A stretch of 64,000 nt of DNA. Origin: Periweissella fabaria (GTDB taxonomy: Bacteria; Bacillota; Bacilli; Lactobacillales; Lactobacillaceae). Numbering within the stretch: position 1 is the stretch's first letter; each line of letters opens with the position of its first letter. The stretch lies in NCBI RefSeq assembly GCF_918814575.1, contig NZ_CAKKNS010000007.1:62001-126000 (forward strand). The letters are read 5' to 3'. This document shows positions 26,801 through 35,458 of this stretch, piece by piece. The notes beneath the pieces were generated by a model that was not told where the DNA came from, did not search any database, and saw only the letters and a list, made by a program, of their open reading frames with translations. The position numbers and the translations under genes are program-made.

Positions 26801-27877
26801 ATGCGAAAAATAATTCATGTTGATATGGATGCTTTTTATGCCCAAGTCGAAATGCGAGATAATCCTGCTTTACGCCATGTTCCATTAATTTTGGCCAAAG
26901 ATCCGGCCAAAACTGGTGGTCATGGAGTAGTCGCAACGGCTAATTATGTTGCTCGTCAATTAGGGGTTCATTCTGCAATGAGTGCGATGGAAGCTAAAAA
27001 ATTAGCTCCTAAAGGCGTCTTTTTAACACCTGATTTTACAAAATATCGAGCAGTTTCGGCGCAAGTTCATGAGATTTTTCATGAATACACCGACATGATT
27101 GAACCAATTGCCTTTGATGAAGCATATTTGGATGTTACGGAAAATAAATTAGATATTTCTGATCCCGTAGTTTTAGCTCACCGAATGCAACAAGAAATAT
27201 GGGAACGTCTACATCTAACTTGTTCAACTGGAATTAGCTATAACAAGTTTATTGCCAAGCTAGCTTCGGAATATAATAAGCCAGTTGGTGTGACTATTGT
27301 TGGACAAGCGGATGCTGTTGATTTTTTAATTCATCAACCAATTGGTGCTTTTCGCGGAATTGGTAAAAAAACATTACCGCAAATGGAGGCTTTAGGGATT
27401 CTAACTGGAGCAGATTTATTTGAACAAACAGAAAGTTTTTTAATACGACATTTTGGAAAGTTAGGCTATGACTTATTTCGACGGGTTCGGGGGATTGATG
27501 ACCGACCAGTACAATGGCAACAAGAACGCAAATCAATTGGTAAGGAATCAACTTATTTACCACCACTAGCATTACCAGTTCAAATTAATAAGGCTTTGAC
27601 CAGTCTAGCAACGGAATTAGTAGCGGCGTTACAACGTAATCAACGGCATGGTCGAACAGTGGTACTAAAAATTCGCTATCGTGATTTTACGACACTAACT
27701 AAACGAGTAACGCAAACTGATTTTTATCCCAATGATGTTGGGACATTTGTGACCACTGCCGAAGAAATTATGGCTAGTTTACCCAATACGACCCAGGAGA
27801 TTCGTTTGCTAGGAATTACGGTCACCAGTTTAGCCCCGCTAACATTTGAAAATATTAATTTACCACTTTTTGAATGA
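26801..27877 (+). CDS. dinB: DNA polymerase IV (Y family)
   Basis: A translesion polymerase. The catalytic metal sites are in [13 protein letters not shown] (N-terminus) and [11 protein letters not shown]; the steric gate Phe and [20 protein letters not shown] helix are present, then the thumb helix-hairpin-helix [13 protein letters not shown] and a complete little-finger domain. It ends close to LPLFE, a possible beta-clamp motif. ATG 26801 follows GGGGGGAATT; ATG 26789 would overlap this site. 358 aa. No LexA-type box is visible upstream. Confidence 0.95.
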   Translation: MRKIIHVDMDAFYAQVEMRDNPALRHVPLILAKDPAKTGGHGVVATANYVARQLGVHSAMSAMEAKKLAPKGVFLTPDFTKYRAVSAQVHEIFHEYTDMIEPIAFDEAYLDVTENKLDISDPVVLAHRMQQEIWERLHLTCSTGISYNKFIAKLASEYNKPVGVTIVGQADAVDFLIHQPIGAFRGIGKKTLPQMEALGILTGADLFEQTESFLIRHFGKLGYDLFRRVRGIDDRPVQWQQERKSIGKESTYLPPLALPVQINKALTSLATELVAALQRNQRHGRTVVLKIRYRDFTTLTKRVTQTDFYPNDVGTFVTTAEEIMASLPNTTQEIRLLGITVTSLAPLTFENINLPLFE

Positions 27878-27967
27878 TTAGTAGGTAAAATAAGGTATAC
27901 TAAAATGTTAGGTAAATTTTAGAGATTAAGTATTATTCAGATAATAAAAAATGAAAAGAGTAGACGC

Positions 27968-28924
27968 ATGACGATTCAAGAGCAAATTATTGCAAAAATT
28001 GAGGAATACGACACGATTATTATTCATCGCCACCAACGGCCTGATCCAGATGCTTTTGGATCACAATCCGGGTTAGCAACTATCATTCGCAATTCGTACC
28101 CAGATAAAAAGGTATATATTGTCGGTAAGACAGTTCCTGGTTTAGCGTGGATTGCTGAAATGGATACAATCGAAGATTCAATTTACGATAATGCTTTAGT
28201 GATTGTGACAGATACTGCCAATGCGCCCCGAATCGATGATCAACGTTACCCAACTGGGAAAGAAATGATTAAAATTGATCATCACCCAAATGATGAGCCA
28301 TATGGTGATTTGCAATGGGTAGTTGCTGATGCTAGTTCAACTTCTAGCTTAATTTACGAACTAGCAGAGCAATCACATGGTAAAATGACCTTGAATGCGG
28401 AAGCAGCTCGTGTATTATATGCCGGAATTGTTGGTGACACGGGACGATTCTTGTATTCGGTAGATAGTGAAACAATGCGAGTTGTTTCGCAGTTGTTTAA
28501 ATTTGATTTTGATATTATTAAGGTTAATCAAAAAATGGATGCAATTAGTCCGGAAGCGGCTAAATTATCCGGCTATGTATTGCAAAACCTAAATATTGTA
28601 GAAGATGGCCTCGCTTACATGGTCTTAAGTAATGAACTAGTAAGTTCATTTGATTTAGGTGAAAGTGGCACGGCATTTGTAGTGCCGTTACCTGGTCGGG
28701 TTGATAGTGTTCGCACTTGGGTGGTCTTTGAAGAACAAGATGACCATAGTTACCGCGTTCGATTACGTTCAAAAGATATGGTAATTAATACTATTGCACG
28801 TAATCATGCTGGTGGTGGTCATCCCTTAGCATCAGGAGCGCGCGCCCGTGATATGGATGAGGTCAATGATATTATTGATGAATTAGCGCGTGCCCGTAAA
28901 AGATATAACGATCGTTTAATATAG
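27968..28924 (+). CDS. nrnA: Bifunctional oligoribonuclease / pAp phosphatase NrnA
   Basis: A DHH/DHHA1 phosphoesterase that degrades short RNA oligonucleotides and dephosphorylates 3'-phosphoadenosine 5'-phosphate. Metal-binding motifs: IIIHRHQRPDPDAFGS, VIVTDTANAPR, IKIDHHPND and GIVGDTGRF. The C-terminal DHHA1 domain has NHAGGGHPLASGA. Length 318 matches the family. It precedes cshB by 14 bases and probably shares its transcript, both acting on RNA. Confidence 0.93.
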   Translation: MTIQEQIIAKIEEYDTIIIHRHQRPDPDAFGSQSGLATIIRNSYPDKKVYIVGKTVPGLAWIAEMDTIEDSIYDNALVIVTDTANAPRIDDQRYPTGKEMIKIDHHPNDEPYGDLQWVVADASSTSSLIYELAEQSHGKMTLNAEAARVLYAGIVGDTGRFLYSVDSETMRVVSQLFKFDFDIIKVNQKMDAISPEAAKLSGYVLQNLNIVEDGLAYMVLSNELVSSFDLGESGTAFVVPLPGRVDSVRTWVVFEEQDDHSYRVRLRSKDMVINTIARNHAGGGHPLASGARARDMDEVNDIIDELARARKRYNDRLI

Positions 28925-28938
28925 AAAGGAATTATTTA

Positions 28939-30306
28939 ATGACGAAACAATTTACTGATTTTAATTTAAAACCAGCAATTATGGCAGCTTTGGCCGAAAT
29001 TAATTTTAATACGCCAACCGCCGTGCAAGAACGTTTAATTCCCACAGTTATTAGTGGGCGTTCAGTAGTCGGGCAATCACAAACTGGATCAGGGAAAACG
29101 CACACATTCTTACTACCAATTTTCCAAAATCTTGATGTCAATTTTAATCAAGTTCAAGCAGTGATTACGACTCCTTCACGGGAATTAGCACAACAAATTT
29201 ATAATGCTGCCAAGCAAATTGCTAAGCACTTTGATACCGAAATTCGAATTGCAAACTACGTTGGTGGAACTGATAAAGAACGACAATTAAAGCAATTAGC
29301 GACTGCGCAACCACATATCGTGATTGGAACACCTGGTCGGATTGCTGACTTATTAAAAACGCAAGCACTTGATGTGCACTTTAGTAAGACATTGGTTGTC
29401 GATGAAGCCGATATGACGCTTGACTTAGGGTTCTTACCTGAAGTTGATGCCGTTGCGGGGGCAATGCCAGAAGATTTACAAATGTTAGTTTTCTCAGCTA
29501 CAATTCCGCAAAAATTACAACCATTCTTGCGTAAATACATGAGTAACCCAGTCGTGGAAGAAATTCCTGTAACAACAGTGATTTCGCCAACGATTGAAAA
29601 CTGGTTAATTTCAACTAAGAGTGCTTCAAAGAATGAAGTTATTTTGAAATTATTGACAATTGGGCAACCATATTTGGCCTTAATCTTTACTAATACTAAA
29701 GAACGAGCTGATGAATTGAGTCACTTTTTACGTGCCCAAAACTTGAAAGTTGCAACAGTTCATGGTGGGATTGCACCGCGTGAACGTAAACGGGTTATGA
29801 AGCAAGTGCAAAATCTTGACTTCCAATATGTGGTTGCGACTGATTTGGCAGCTCGTGGAATTGACATTGAAGGGGTTTCACACGTAATTAATGATGATAT
29901 CCCAACTGATTTAGACTTCTTTATTCACCGGGTTGGTCGGACTGGGCGTAACGGAATGAGTGGAATTGCGATCACGCTTTACACACCTGAAAATGATGAT
30001 CAAGTTGCGGAATTAGAAAACTTAGGTGTTAAATTCCAACCAAAAGCGATTAAAGGTGATGAAATTACGGATACCTTTGACCGTAAGCGCCGTGAAAAAC
30101 GTAATAAAACACAAAAGAAACTTGATCCAACGATGATTGGTTTAATCAAGAAGAAGAAAAAGAAGATTAAGCCTGGTTACAAACACCAAATTAATCAAGC
30201 GATTAAGCGCAAGGCACAGATGGACCGTCGAATTGAACAACGAATGGAACAACGTGCAACGCGTAAAGCTAATAAAGTAGCGGCTGATAAGGCTCGTGGT
30301 AAATAA
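28939..30306 (+). CDS. cshB: DEAD-box RNA helicase CshB-like
   Basis: A 455-residue ATP-dependent RNA helicase. Q motif FNTPTAVQERLIP, motif I SQTGSGKTHT, PSRELAQQ, GTPGRI, motif II VVDEADMTLDLGFL, motif III FSATIP, motif V DLAARGIDIEGVSHV and motif VI HRVGRTGRNG. The C-terminal about 90 residues are extremely basic (KKKKKKIK and many RR/KR pairs), typical of cold-shock helicases that bind rRNA. Assignment to CshB rather than another DEAD protein rests on this tail and the nrnA linkage. Confidence 0.9.
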   Translation: MTKQFTDFNLKPAIMAALAEINFNTPTAVQERLIPTVISGRSVVGQSQTGSGKTHTFLLPIFQNLDVNFNQVQAVITTPSRELAQQIYNAAKQIAKHFDTEIRIANYVGGTDKERQLKQLATAQPHIVIGTPGRIADLLKTQALDVHFSKTLVVDEADMTLDLGFLPEVDAVAGAMPEDLQMLVFSATIPQKLQPFLRKYMSNPVVEEIPVTTVISPTIENWLISTKSASKNEVILKLLTIGQPYLALIFTNTKERADELSHFLRAQNLKVATVHGGIAPRERKRVMKQVQNLDFQYVVATDLAARGIDIEGVSHVINDDIPTDLDFFIHRVGRTGRNGMSGIAITLYTPENDDQVAELENLGVKFQPKAIKGDEITDTFDRKRREKRNKTQKKLDPTMIGLIKKKKKKIKPGYKHQINQAIKRKAQMDRRIEQRMEQRATRKANKVAADKARGK

Positions 30307-30312
30307 TTTTAC

Positions 30313-30341
30313 TTGTAGAATCATATTTTGACTGGTAAAAT
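30313..30341 (+). promoter_or_regulatory. efp promoter
   Basis: TTGTAG (30313-30318), 17 bases, TAAAAT (30336-30341) preceded by TGG, an extended -10. Confidence 0.6.
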
Positions 30342-30376
30342 AGGAAAGAATTACGTATTTTAAGGAGATAATTACA

Positions 30377-30943
30377 ATGGCAATTACACCAAATGATTTA
30401 AAAACTGGTTTGACTATTGAATATAACAACGCTATCTGGCGTGTGCTTGAATTCCAACACGTTAAACCTGGTAAAGGTTCAGCCTTCGTGCGTTCAAAGT
30501 TGAAGAACTTGCGTACTGGTGCAGTTAACGAAATTACTTTCAGTAACACTTCTGAAAAATTAGTTCCTGCTGAAATCTTGACACAAAAAGCTACTTACTT
30601 GTACGCTGAAGGTGACCAACATGTCTTCATGAACGTTGAAACTTACGACCAATTTGCTTTGAACGAAGAAAACATTAAAGATGCTTTGAAATTCATGCTT
30701 GAAGGTATGGAAGTTTCTGTTACTACTTTTGGTAACGAAGTTCTTGGTGTTGAAGTTCCTAAGGTTGTAACACTTGAAGTTACAGAAACTCAACCTGCTA
30801 TCAAGGGTGCTACTGCCAATGGTGGTGGTAAGCCAGCAACTATGGAAACTGGTTTAGTTATCCAAGTGCCTGACTTTATCAATGCTGGTGACAAGCTTGT
30901 TATCAACACTGATGACAACGGTACTTACAAATCACGTGCCTAA
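30377..30943 (+). CDS. efp: Translation elongation factor P
   Basis: EF-P rescues ribosomes stalled at polyproline stretches. The 188-residue protein has the three beta-barrel layout: [18 protein letters not shown], domain I loop [12 protein letters not shown] with the tip lysine/arginine region KPGKG, and C-terminal [23 protein letters not shown]-like end. Codon use is strongly biased toward AAC, AAG and GGT, indicating high expression. AAGGAGATAATTACA precedes the ATG. It is followed by a terminator. Confidence 0.97.
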   Translation: MAITPNDLKTGLTIEYNNAIWRVLEFQHVKPGKGSAFVRSKLKNLRTGAVNEITFSNTSEKLVPAEILTQKATYLYAEGDQHVFMNVETYDQFALNEENIKDALKFMLEGMEVSVTTFGNEVLGVEVPKVVTLEVTETQPAIKGATANGGGKPATMETGLVIQVPDFINAGDKLVINTDDNGTYKSRA

Positions 30944-30955
30944 TTTTTAACGATT

Positions 30956-30989
30956 TAAAAAGTCTCTCGTGAAAGCGGGGGGCTTTTTT
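30956..30989 (+). terminator. efp terminator
   Basis: AAAAAGTCTCTC (30957-30968) pairs through several G-U pairs with GGGGGGCTTTTTT (30977-30989). Confidence 0.75.
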
Positions 30990-30997
30990 GATATAAT
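30989..30997 (+). promoter_or_regulatory. Extended -10 promoter of asp23-nusB
   Basis: TGATATAAT, a perfect extended -10 (TATAAT 30992-30997), begins at the end of the efp terminator T run. Confidence 0.6.
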
Positions 30998-31048
30998 TAA
31001 AGCTGTATATCTAGACTAGTTAAACTAGGACCCATGGAGGAGACTGAA

Positions 31049-31483
31049 ATGGCAGAAGAGACAAATATTACACTTGTAAATGACGGCAAGGTATTAGGAC
31101 ACACCGAAGTAAACCCGAGTGTTTTAGAAGTAATTGCCGGCATCGCAGCGAGTGAAATCGACGGTGTTATTAAAATGCAAAGTTCAATTGGTAACCAAGT
31201 ATCTGAATTATTTGGACACGTTGAACATGGTAAAGGCGTTAAAGTAAGCATGAACGATGATGTTATTATCTTTGATGTTTATGTCTATCTTGAATATGGT
31301 GTAAGTGTGCCAAAAGTGAGCTTGAAACTACAAGAACACATTAAATCGCAAATTAGTGCCATGACCGATTTAACAGTAGCAGAAATTAATATCCACGTTG
31401 AAGGGATTGTGCCACAAAAGGCCGACCAACAACTTGATCCCAATAATTTATTTGGGGATGATGAAGAAGAAAAAGGTGAATAA
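31049..31483 (+). CDS. asp23: Asp23/Gls24 family envelope stress protein
   Basis: A 144-residue DUF322 protein: NPSVLEVIAGIAASEIDGVIKM, then YGVSVPKVSLKLQEHIKSQISAMTDL and VAEINIHVEGI, ending in an acidic tail (DDEEEKGE). Family members are membrane-associated through partner AmaP and linked to cell-wall stress. This is the short YqhY-type member that neighbours nusB; in Bacillus YqhY is linked to fatty-acid synthesis control. ATG 31049 follows GGAGGAGACTGAA; ATG 31034 overlaps this site. Confidence 0.9.
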   Translation: MAEETNITLVNDGKVLGHTEVNPSVLEVIAGIAASEIDGVIKMQSSIGNQVSELFGHVEHGKGVKVSMNDDVIIFDVYVYLEYGVSVPKVSLKLQEHIKSQISAMTDLTVAEINIHVEGIVPQKADQQLDPNNLFGDDEEEKGE

Positions 31484-31485
31484 TT

Positions 31486-31905
31486 GTGACTATTAGTCGA
31501 CATCAAATACGTGAAAAAGCATTTCAAACTCTCTTTGCATTAGCTGGTAACCCAGAAGCAGACCTCGATACGCTCTACGATGATGTATTAGAAGATATCG
31601 AGCCAAAACCAGCCGTACCTGCATACTTAAAAGAACTCGTAACTGGTGTTTTAAGTAAGCGTGAAATGCTTGAACAAGATATCACGCCATTTCTTGCTAA
31701 TGGCTGGACATTTGATCGTTTGGCACGTGCTGACCGAATTATTTTAGAATTGGCAATTTTTGAACATAAATATGTTGATGCTGATAACGTGGTCCCAACT
31801 AAAGTTGTCATTGATGAAGCATTAAACTTGGCTAAAACGTTTAGTGATGAACGTTCACGCAAGTTTATTAATGGTGTTTTAGACCATGCTTTTAAGCAAC
31901 AATAA
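31486..31905 (+). CDS. nusB: Transcription antitermination factor NusB
   Basis: NusB with S10 (NusE) binds boxA RNA for rRNA antitermination. The 139-residue all-helical protein has SRHQIREKAFQTLFAL, DRLARADRIILELAIFE, VVPTKVVIDEALNLAKTFSDERSRKFINGVLD. The start is GTG 31486, three bases after the asp23 stop, preceded by AAAAGGTGAA. In most relatives folD follows; here a terminator and xpt follow. Confidence 0.96.
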   Translation: MTISRHQIREKAFQTLFALAGNPEADLDTLYDDVLEDIEPKPAVPAYLKELVTGVLSKREMLEQDITPFLANGWTFDRLARADRIILELAIFEHKYVDADNVVPTKVVIDEALNLAKTFSDERSRKFINGVLDHAFKQQ

Positions 31906-31922
31906 TACAAATAGCTAAACTG

Positions 31923-31959
31923 TAAAAAACGACGTCGCAATTTTGCCCGTCGTTTTTTA
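31923..31959. terminator. nusB terminator
   Basis: AAAAAACGACG (31924-31934) pairs with CGTCGTTTTTT (31948-31958). Confidence 0.88.
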
Positions 31960-31985
31960 GCACATTATAATTTAGGAGAAATGAA

Positions 31986-32558
31986 ATGGAAGCATTGAAA
32001 CATAAAATTTTGGAAGCTGGGCGTGTATTACCAGGGAATGTATTAAAGGTTGATTCGTTTATTAATCAACAAATTGATGTTGAATTGATGACGGCAATTG
32101 GTCAAGAATTTGCCGACCGATTTGCTGATCAACAAATTGACCGGATTTTGACAATTGAATCTTCTGGGATTGCCCCAGCCATTATGGCTGCCCAAGCATT
32201 GAAAGTTCCTTTGGTATTTGCACGTAAGCGTAAATCATTGACGTTATCAGCTGATATTTATGCGACAAAATTATTTTCATATACAACGCAACAATATACG
32301 GATGTAATGGTTGATAAGCGCTTTATTCAGCCTGGTGAAAAAGTATTGGTGATTGATGATTTCTTGGCAAATGGTCAAGCAGTGGAAGGCTTGATTGATA
32401 TTTTAAATCAAGCCCAAGCAACATTAGCAGGTGTTGGTATCGTTATTGAGAAAAGTTTTCAACCTGGTCGACAAGCAATTGAAGCAAAAGGGTTCCGTGT
32501 TGAATCATTAGTAAAAATTGCAAGTCTTGATGATAATCAAGTTCAATTTAGTGAGTAG
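31986..32558 (+). CDS. xpt: Xanthine phosphoribosyltransferase
   Basis: Xpt converts xanthine and PRPP to XMP. The 190-residue protein begins MEALKHKILEAGRVLPGNVLKVDSF and has the PRPP loop VLVIDDFLANGQAVEGL (the Xpt variant of VDDxxxTG), plus IESSGIAPAIMAA. TAGGAGAAATGAA precedes the ATG. In many Bacillota xpt lies behind a purine riboswitch; only 27 bases separate it from the nusB terminator here, so none can be present. Confidence 0.95.
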   Translation: MEALKHKILEAGRVLPGNVLKVDSFINQQIDVELMTAIGQEFADRFADQQIDRILTIESSGIAPAIMAAQALKVPLVFARKRKSLTLSADIYATKLFSYTTQQYTDVMVDKRFIQPGEKVLVIDDFLANGQAVEGLIDILNQAQATLAGVGIVIEKSFQPGRQAIEAKGFRVESLVKIASLDDNQVQFSE

Positions 32559-32610
32559 GCCTTCTTTTTTATAAAAATTACCCAATAATTAGATTTACGT
32601 AAAGGAATCG

Positions 32611-32639
32611 CTTACATTCTAGGGAATCAAGTGTATAAT
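32611..32639 (+). promoter_or_regulatory. Promoter of the UspA gene
   Basis: CTTACA (32611-32616), 17 bases and a consensus TATAAT (32634-32639). Confidence 0.6.
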
Positions 32640-32675
32640 TGAGCTAGATTCAAACTACTCAAGGAGTGTAAGACT

Positions 32676-33113
32676 ATGCAAGAATATAAGAACATTTTAG
32701 CGCCAGTTGATGGATCAAAGATTACCGAAAAAGTTTTGGCAACCGCGATTCAAGTTGCAAAACGGAATAATACCCGATTGGATATTTTGAACGTTTTAGA
32801 AATTAACCAATTTGCCGATGGATATGGCGGTGCCGTTTCTGGTGATGTGGTTTATCGAATGGTTGATGAAGTTGAAAAACGTTTGAAAGTTTACCAACAG
32901 CAAGCCCTTGATGCGGGGGTGAAAGAAGTTGAAATTCACGTCCGTTTCGGTAACCCTAAAGAAGTTCTTGCAAAAGACTTTCCAGCTGATCATGATACTG
33001 GTTTGATTGTCATGGGGACAACTGGGATGAATGCAGTTGAACGGTTGGTAGTCGGTTCAGTAACCAACTTTGTTACACGCACTGCACCTTGTGATGTCAT
33101 CATCGTTAAATAA
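32676..33113 (+). CDS. Universal stress protein UspA family
   Basis: A 145-residue Usp fold: NILAPVDGSKITEKVLATAI at the start (Asp in the ATP site), HVRFGNPKEVL in the middle, and the nucleotide-binding GTTGMNAVERLVVGSVTNFV (G-2x-G-9x-G-S pattern) near the end, so it is of the ATP-binding type. The function is unspecific stress survival in the family. CAAGGAGTGTAAGACT gives a good ribosome binding site. Confidence 0.93.
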   Translation: MQEYKNILAPVDGSKITEKVLATAIQVAKRNNTRLDILNVLEINQFADGYGGAVSGDVVYRMVDEVEKRLKVYQQQALDAGVKEVEIHVRFGNPKEVLAKDFPADHDTGLIVMGTTGMNAVERLVVGSVTNFVTRTAPCDVIIVK

Positions 33114-33146
33114 AACAATTAAATTATTCGGGGGAGATAAACTAAT

Positions 33147-34157
33147 ATGTTTTACTATGTGATGCCTAGTGACGATATTCGTCGTAATTTAGCTACTGAA
33201 GAATATTTGATGTATAATCGTGAATTCGATGAACCATTGGTCCTTTTCTATTATGAAAAACCATCAATTATTGTCGGTCATAACCAAAACACCCAAGAAG
33301 AAGTTAACCAAAAGTATATTGATGACAATAAAATTGTGGTTACACGTCGCCGTAGTGGCGGTGGGGCTGTTTATCATGATTTAGGTAATTTATGTTTTAG
33401 CTTTGTATTAGATACAAAGAGTGCCGAATTTGGAGATTTTAAGACCTTTGTCGCCCCAATTATTACTGCTTTACATGAAATGGGCGCCACAACGGCTGAA
33501 GTTTCTGGGCGTAATGATATGATTGTCGATGGTAAAAAATTCTCGGGAAGCGCGATGTTTAAGCATGGTTCAAAAATCTATGCCCATGGAACTTTAATGT
33601 TAGATGTTGATTTAGACGTTGTTACTAAAGCGTTAAATGTGCCAGCTGATAAGATTGCCTCAAAAGGGATTAAATCAGTACGCTCGCGGGTAACTAATTT
33701 GAAACCATATTTGGCAGCTCAATATCAAAATTTAGATGTTGCAGGCTTCCGCGATGCACTGTTAAAACAGCTCTTTGCAGTTGATGATTTAGCAACAATC
33801 AAAGATAAAGAAGTTAAAATTTCAGCTGAAGAAGAAAAGAAAATTGCAGAAATTTATGATAATGTCTACAATAACTGGGATTGGGTTTATGGAACCTCAC
33901 CTGAATTTACTGTTCAAAAACGCCAACATTTTACGGCAGGGACAATTGATGCCCGTTTGAATGTAAAAGATGGTATCATTGATAAAGTTACTTTTTTTGG
34001 TGACTTCTTTGGGACGAGTGATGTTTCAGAACTTGAAGCCAAGTTTGTTGGTGTTAAGTATAACCGTGAAGAATTAGAAAAAATTCTTGCGAGTGTTGAA
34101 TTGGGAAACTATTTCCTTGGAATTGATCACGCCCAAATTTTAGATTTATTAGCATAG
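33147..34157 (+). CDS. lplA: Lipoate--protein ligase
   Basis: LplA activates lipoate with ATP and attaches it to lipoyl domains of 2-oxoacid dehydrogenases or GcvH. The 336-residue protein has both the large catalytic domain (TRRRSGGGAVYHDLGNLCFSF, NDMIVDGKKFSGSAM with the catalytic lysine) and the C-terminal accessory domain (WDWVYGTSPEF, NVKDGIIDKVTFFGDF). No lipoylated-complex gene is in the window. GGGGGAGATAAACTAAT precedes the ATG. Confidence 0.95.
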   Translation: MFYYVMPSDDIRRNLATEEYLMYNREFDEPLVLFYYEKPSIIVGHNQNTQEEVNQKYIDDNKIVVTRRRSGGGAVYHDLGNLCFSFVLDTKSAEFGDFKTFVAPIITALHEMGATTAEVSGRNDMIVDGKKFSGSAMFKHGSKIYAHGTLMLDVDLDVVTKALNVPADKIASKGIKSVRSRVTNLKPYLAAQYQNLDVAGFRDALLKQLFAVDDLATIKDKEVKISAEEEKKIAEIYDNVYNNWDWVYGTSPEFTVQKRQHFTAGTIDARLNVKDGIIDKVTFFGDFFGTSDVSELEAKFVGVKYNREELEKILASVELGNYFLGIDHAQILDLLA

Positions 34158-34175
34158 TTTAAATTTGAGGTAGAT

Positions 34176-34556
34176 ATGGTAAACAAAGTAAAACAAGTCG
34201 TGGGATATGGTATTTTAAACTTTATTTTATTTGCCATCATTAGTTTAATTTTTTCTGGTAAAGGTACTTCTGAGTGGCATTCAATGGTTATCGTATTGTT
34301 ACTTACGTTGCTAGCATCGGCCTTGTTATATCGTAATCATCCAATGGCCATCTATTTAATGGCTTTAGAAATGTTGTTTGTCGGGATTACGGTAGTAACA
34401 GCAATTATCCAATTAAGTCAGGGCAAGCTAGCGCTGAGTGGGTTGATGTTGGGAGTAAGTTGGGTAATTGTTTTAGTCAATCTTGCTGTTTTTGTTCTTT
34501 GGATTAAAACAGCCATTCAATATCGGCGAGCAGCTGGTGTATATTTTCGGAAATAA
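34176..34556 (+). CDS. Four-helix membrane protein of unknown function
   Basis: Not recognised. 126 residues, with four hydrophobic segments at about 10-28, 36-54, 59-83 and 92-113, short loops, and a basic C-terminus (YRRAAGVYFRK). No catalytic residues stand out. It begins 19 bases after lplA with TTGAGGTAGAT as ribosome binding site, and the next gene starts nine bases after it, so lplA and these two genes are probably one transcript ending at the terminator near 35100. Confidence 0.7.
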   Translation: MVNKVKQVVGYGILNFILFAIISLIFSGKGTSEWHSMVIVLLLTLLASALLYRNHPMAIYLMALEMLFVGITVVTAIIQLSQGKLALSGLMLGVSWVIVLVNLAVFVLWIKTAIQYRRAAGVYFRK

Positions 34557-34564
34557 AGGATTAA

Positions 34565-35068
34565 ATGATGGAAATTTTAGGTAGTGAGTTTTTAGAAATT
34601 GTCAAAAATGAGCAAGTCCTTGAAGCCAAGACGACACTTGCTAATTTTAATGAACTTAATTTTACAGCGGCGTTTGCCATTTTAGATCAAAATATAACCA
34701 AACAAACAGTAACGCGAGTACAAATTGATGTATCCGAGTTAGTTGAAGGGGAACCATTGATATTGAGTCTTGAAACATCAGTGATTAACTTACCATTGCG
34801 GTATACGAATGCGTTAACGAAATTAGTTGATGAAGAAACGATGTATCCGGTTAATGTATATATGATTGTTGAACACCCAATGGTTTCGCAGTCAAGTTTG
34901 TTTATCCAAAAAGCGGCATCAGTCGCAGCATATTTAGATGATCCAACCAGTGTGCAAGAGCGCGTTAAGACGTTTTTTGCTGATCAAGTAGCTTTAATTA
35001 AAGCTGGTGGTTGGGAAAGCTTAGTTGAGCCAACGACTGATGAACCAGTGCAAGAACCAACTGAATAA
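34565..35068 (+). CDS. Hypothetical soluble protein, 167 aa
   Basis: Not recognised. The start is ATG 34565 or the adjacent ATG 34568, after AAAGGATTAA. It is a soluble acidic protein with no membrane segment or cysteine. Hydrophobic beta-like stretches alternate (RVQIDVSELVEGEPLILSLE, YPVNVYMIVEHPM), and the C-terminus has a Glu/Pro/Thr tail (EPTTDEPVQEPTE). It is the last gene before the pyr operon, with a terminator just after. Confidence 0.65.
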   Translation: MMEILGSEFLEIVKNEQVLEAKTTLANFNELNFTAAFAILDQNITKQTVTRVQIDVSELVEGEPLILSLETSVINLPLRYTNALTKLVDEETMYPVNVYMIVEHPMVSQSSLFIQKAASVAAYLDDPTSVQERVKTFFADQVALIKAGGWESLVEPTTDEPVQEPTE

Positions 35069-35073
35069 GTAAT

Positions 35074-35116
35074 AGCAGAAACTACACAGTTCATAGGTGG
35101 GGTTTCTGCTTTTTTT
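35074..35116 (+). terminator. Terminator after the lplA transcript
   Basis: AGCAGAAAC (35074-35082) pairs with GTTTCTGCT (35102-35110), followed by TTTTTT. Confidence 0.88.
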
Positions 35117-35154
35117 ATGTAATATACGTAAATAAAATTAATTTAAAATGATTA

Positions 35155-35183
35155 TTGCAACGCAAAAATAATTCTGATATAAT
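35155..35183 (+). promoter_or_regulatory. Promoter of the pyr operon
   Basis: TTGCAA (35155-35160), 17 bases, consensus TATAAT (35178-35183) with TGA before it, an extended -10. Confidence 0.8.
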
Positions 35184-35200
35184 AATTTCTAATGTAAATG

Positions 35201-35317
35201 TCCTTTAAAGGTCGACCAGAGAGTCACTAAGGTAAGTTAAAAATAGCAGTAGGGATATACTGTAACTTTATTTAAGCTAACCTGTAAACTCTTTGGAAAT
35301 TCCAAAGAGTTTTTTTG
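35201..35317 (+). promoter_or_regulatory. PyrR attenuator 1
   Basis: A PyrR-binding-loop sequence with CCAGAGAG (35216-35223) and downstream AAGG/GTAAG precedes a terminator with arms AAACTCTTTGGA (35286-35297) and TCCAAAGAGTTT (35301-35312) plus T run. CCAGAGAGT (35216-35224) can pair with ACTCTTTGG (35288-35296), the antiterminator. In Bacillus PyrR with UMP holds the binding loop and lets the terminator form. Confidence 0.85.
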
Positions 35318-35354
35318 TATTTACAGTGCACAATTAAAATCACATAACGTCTAT

Positions 35355-35444
35355 TTAAGAAACTCCAGAGAGAGCACAACAGGCAAGCAAATGTTACGAT
35401 AAAAATCGGAAACTGCCCTCTCTTTGGAGAAGGCAGTTTTTTTT
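35355..35444 (+). promoter_or_regulatory. PyrR attenuator 2
   Basis: A second binding loop, CTCCAGAGAGAG (35363-35374) then AGGCAAG (35381-35387), and a second terminator AAACTGCC (35410-35417) / GGCAGTTT (35432-35439) with eight T. The loop strand 35363-35374 can pair over 12 bases with CTCTCTTTGGAG (35418-35429) inside the terminator. pyrB starts 15 bases after the T run. The gap 35318-35354 between the attenuators holds no gene. Confidence 0.87.
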
Positions 35445-35458
35445 GAAAGGAAGCCCAG

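Noticed and set aside
31960-31985. A purine riboswitch in front of xpt
   Set aside because: Only 27 bases separate the nusB terminator from the start, far too short for the aptamer.
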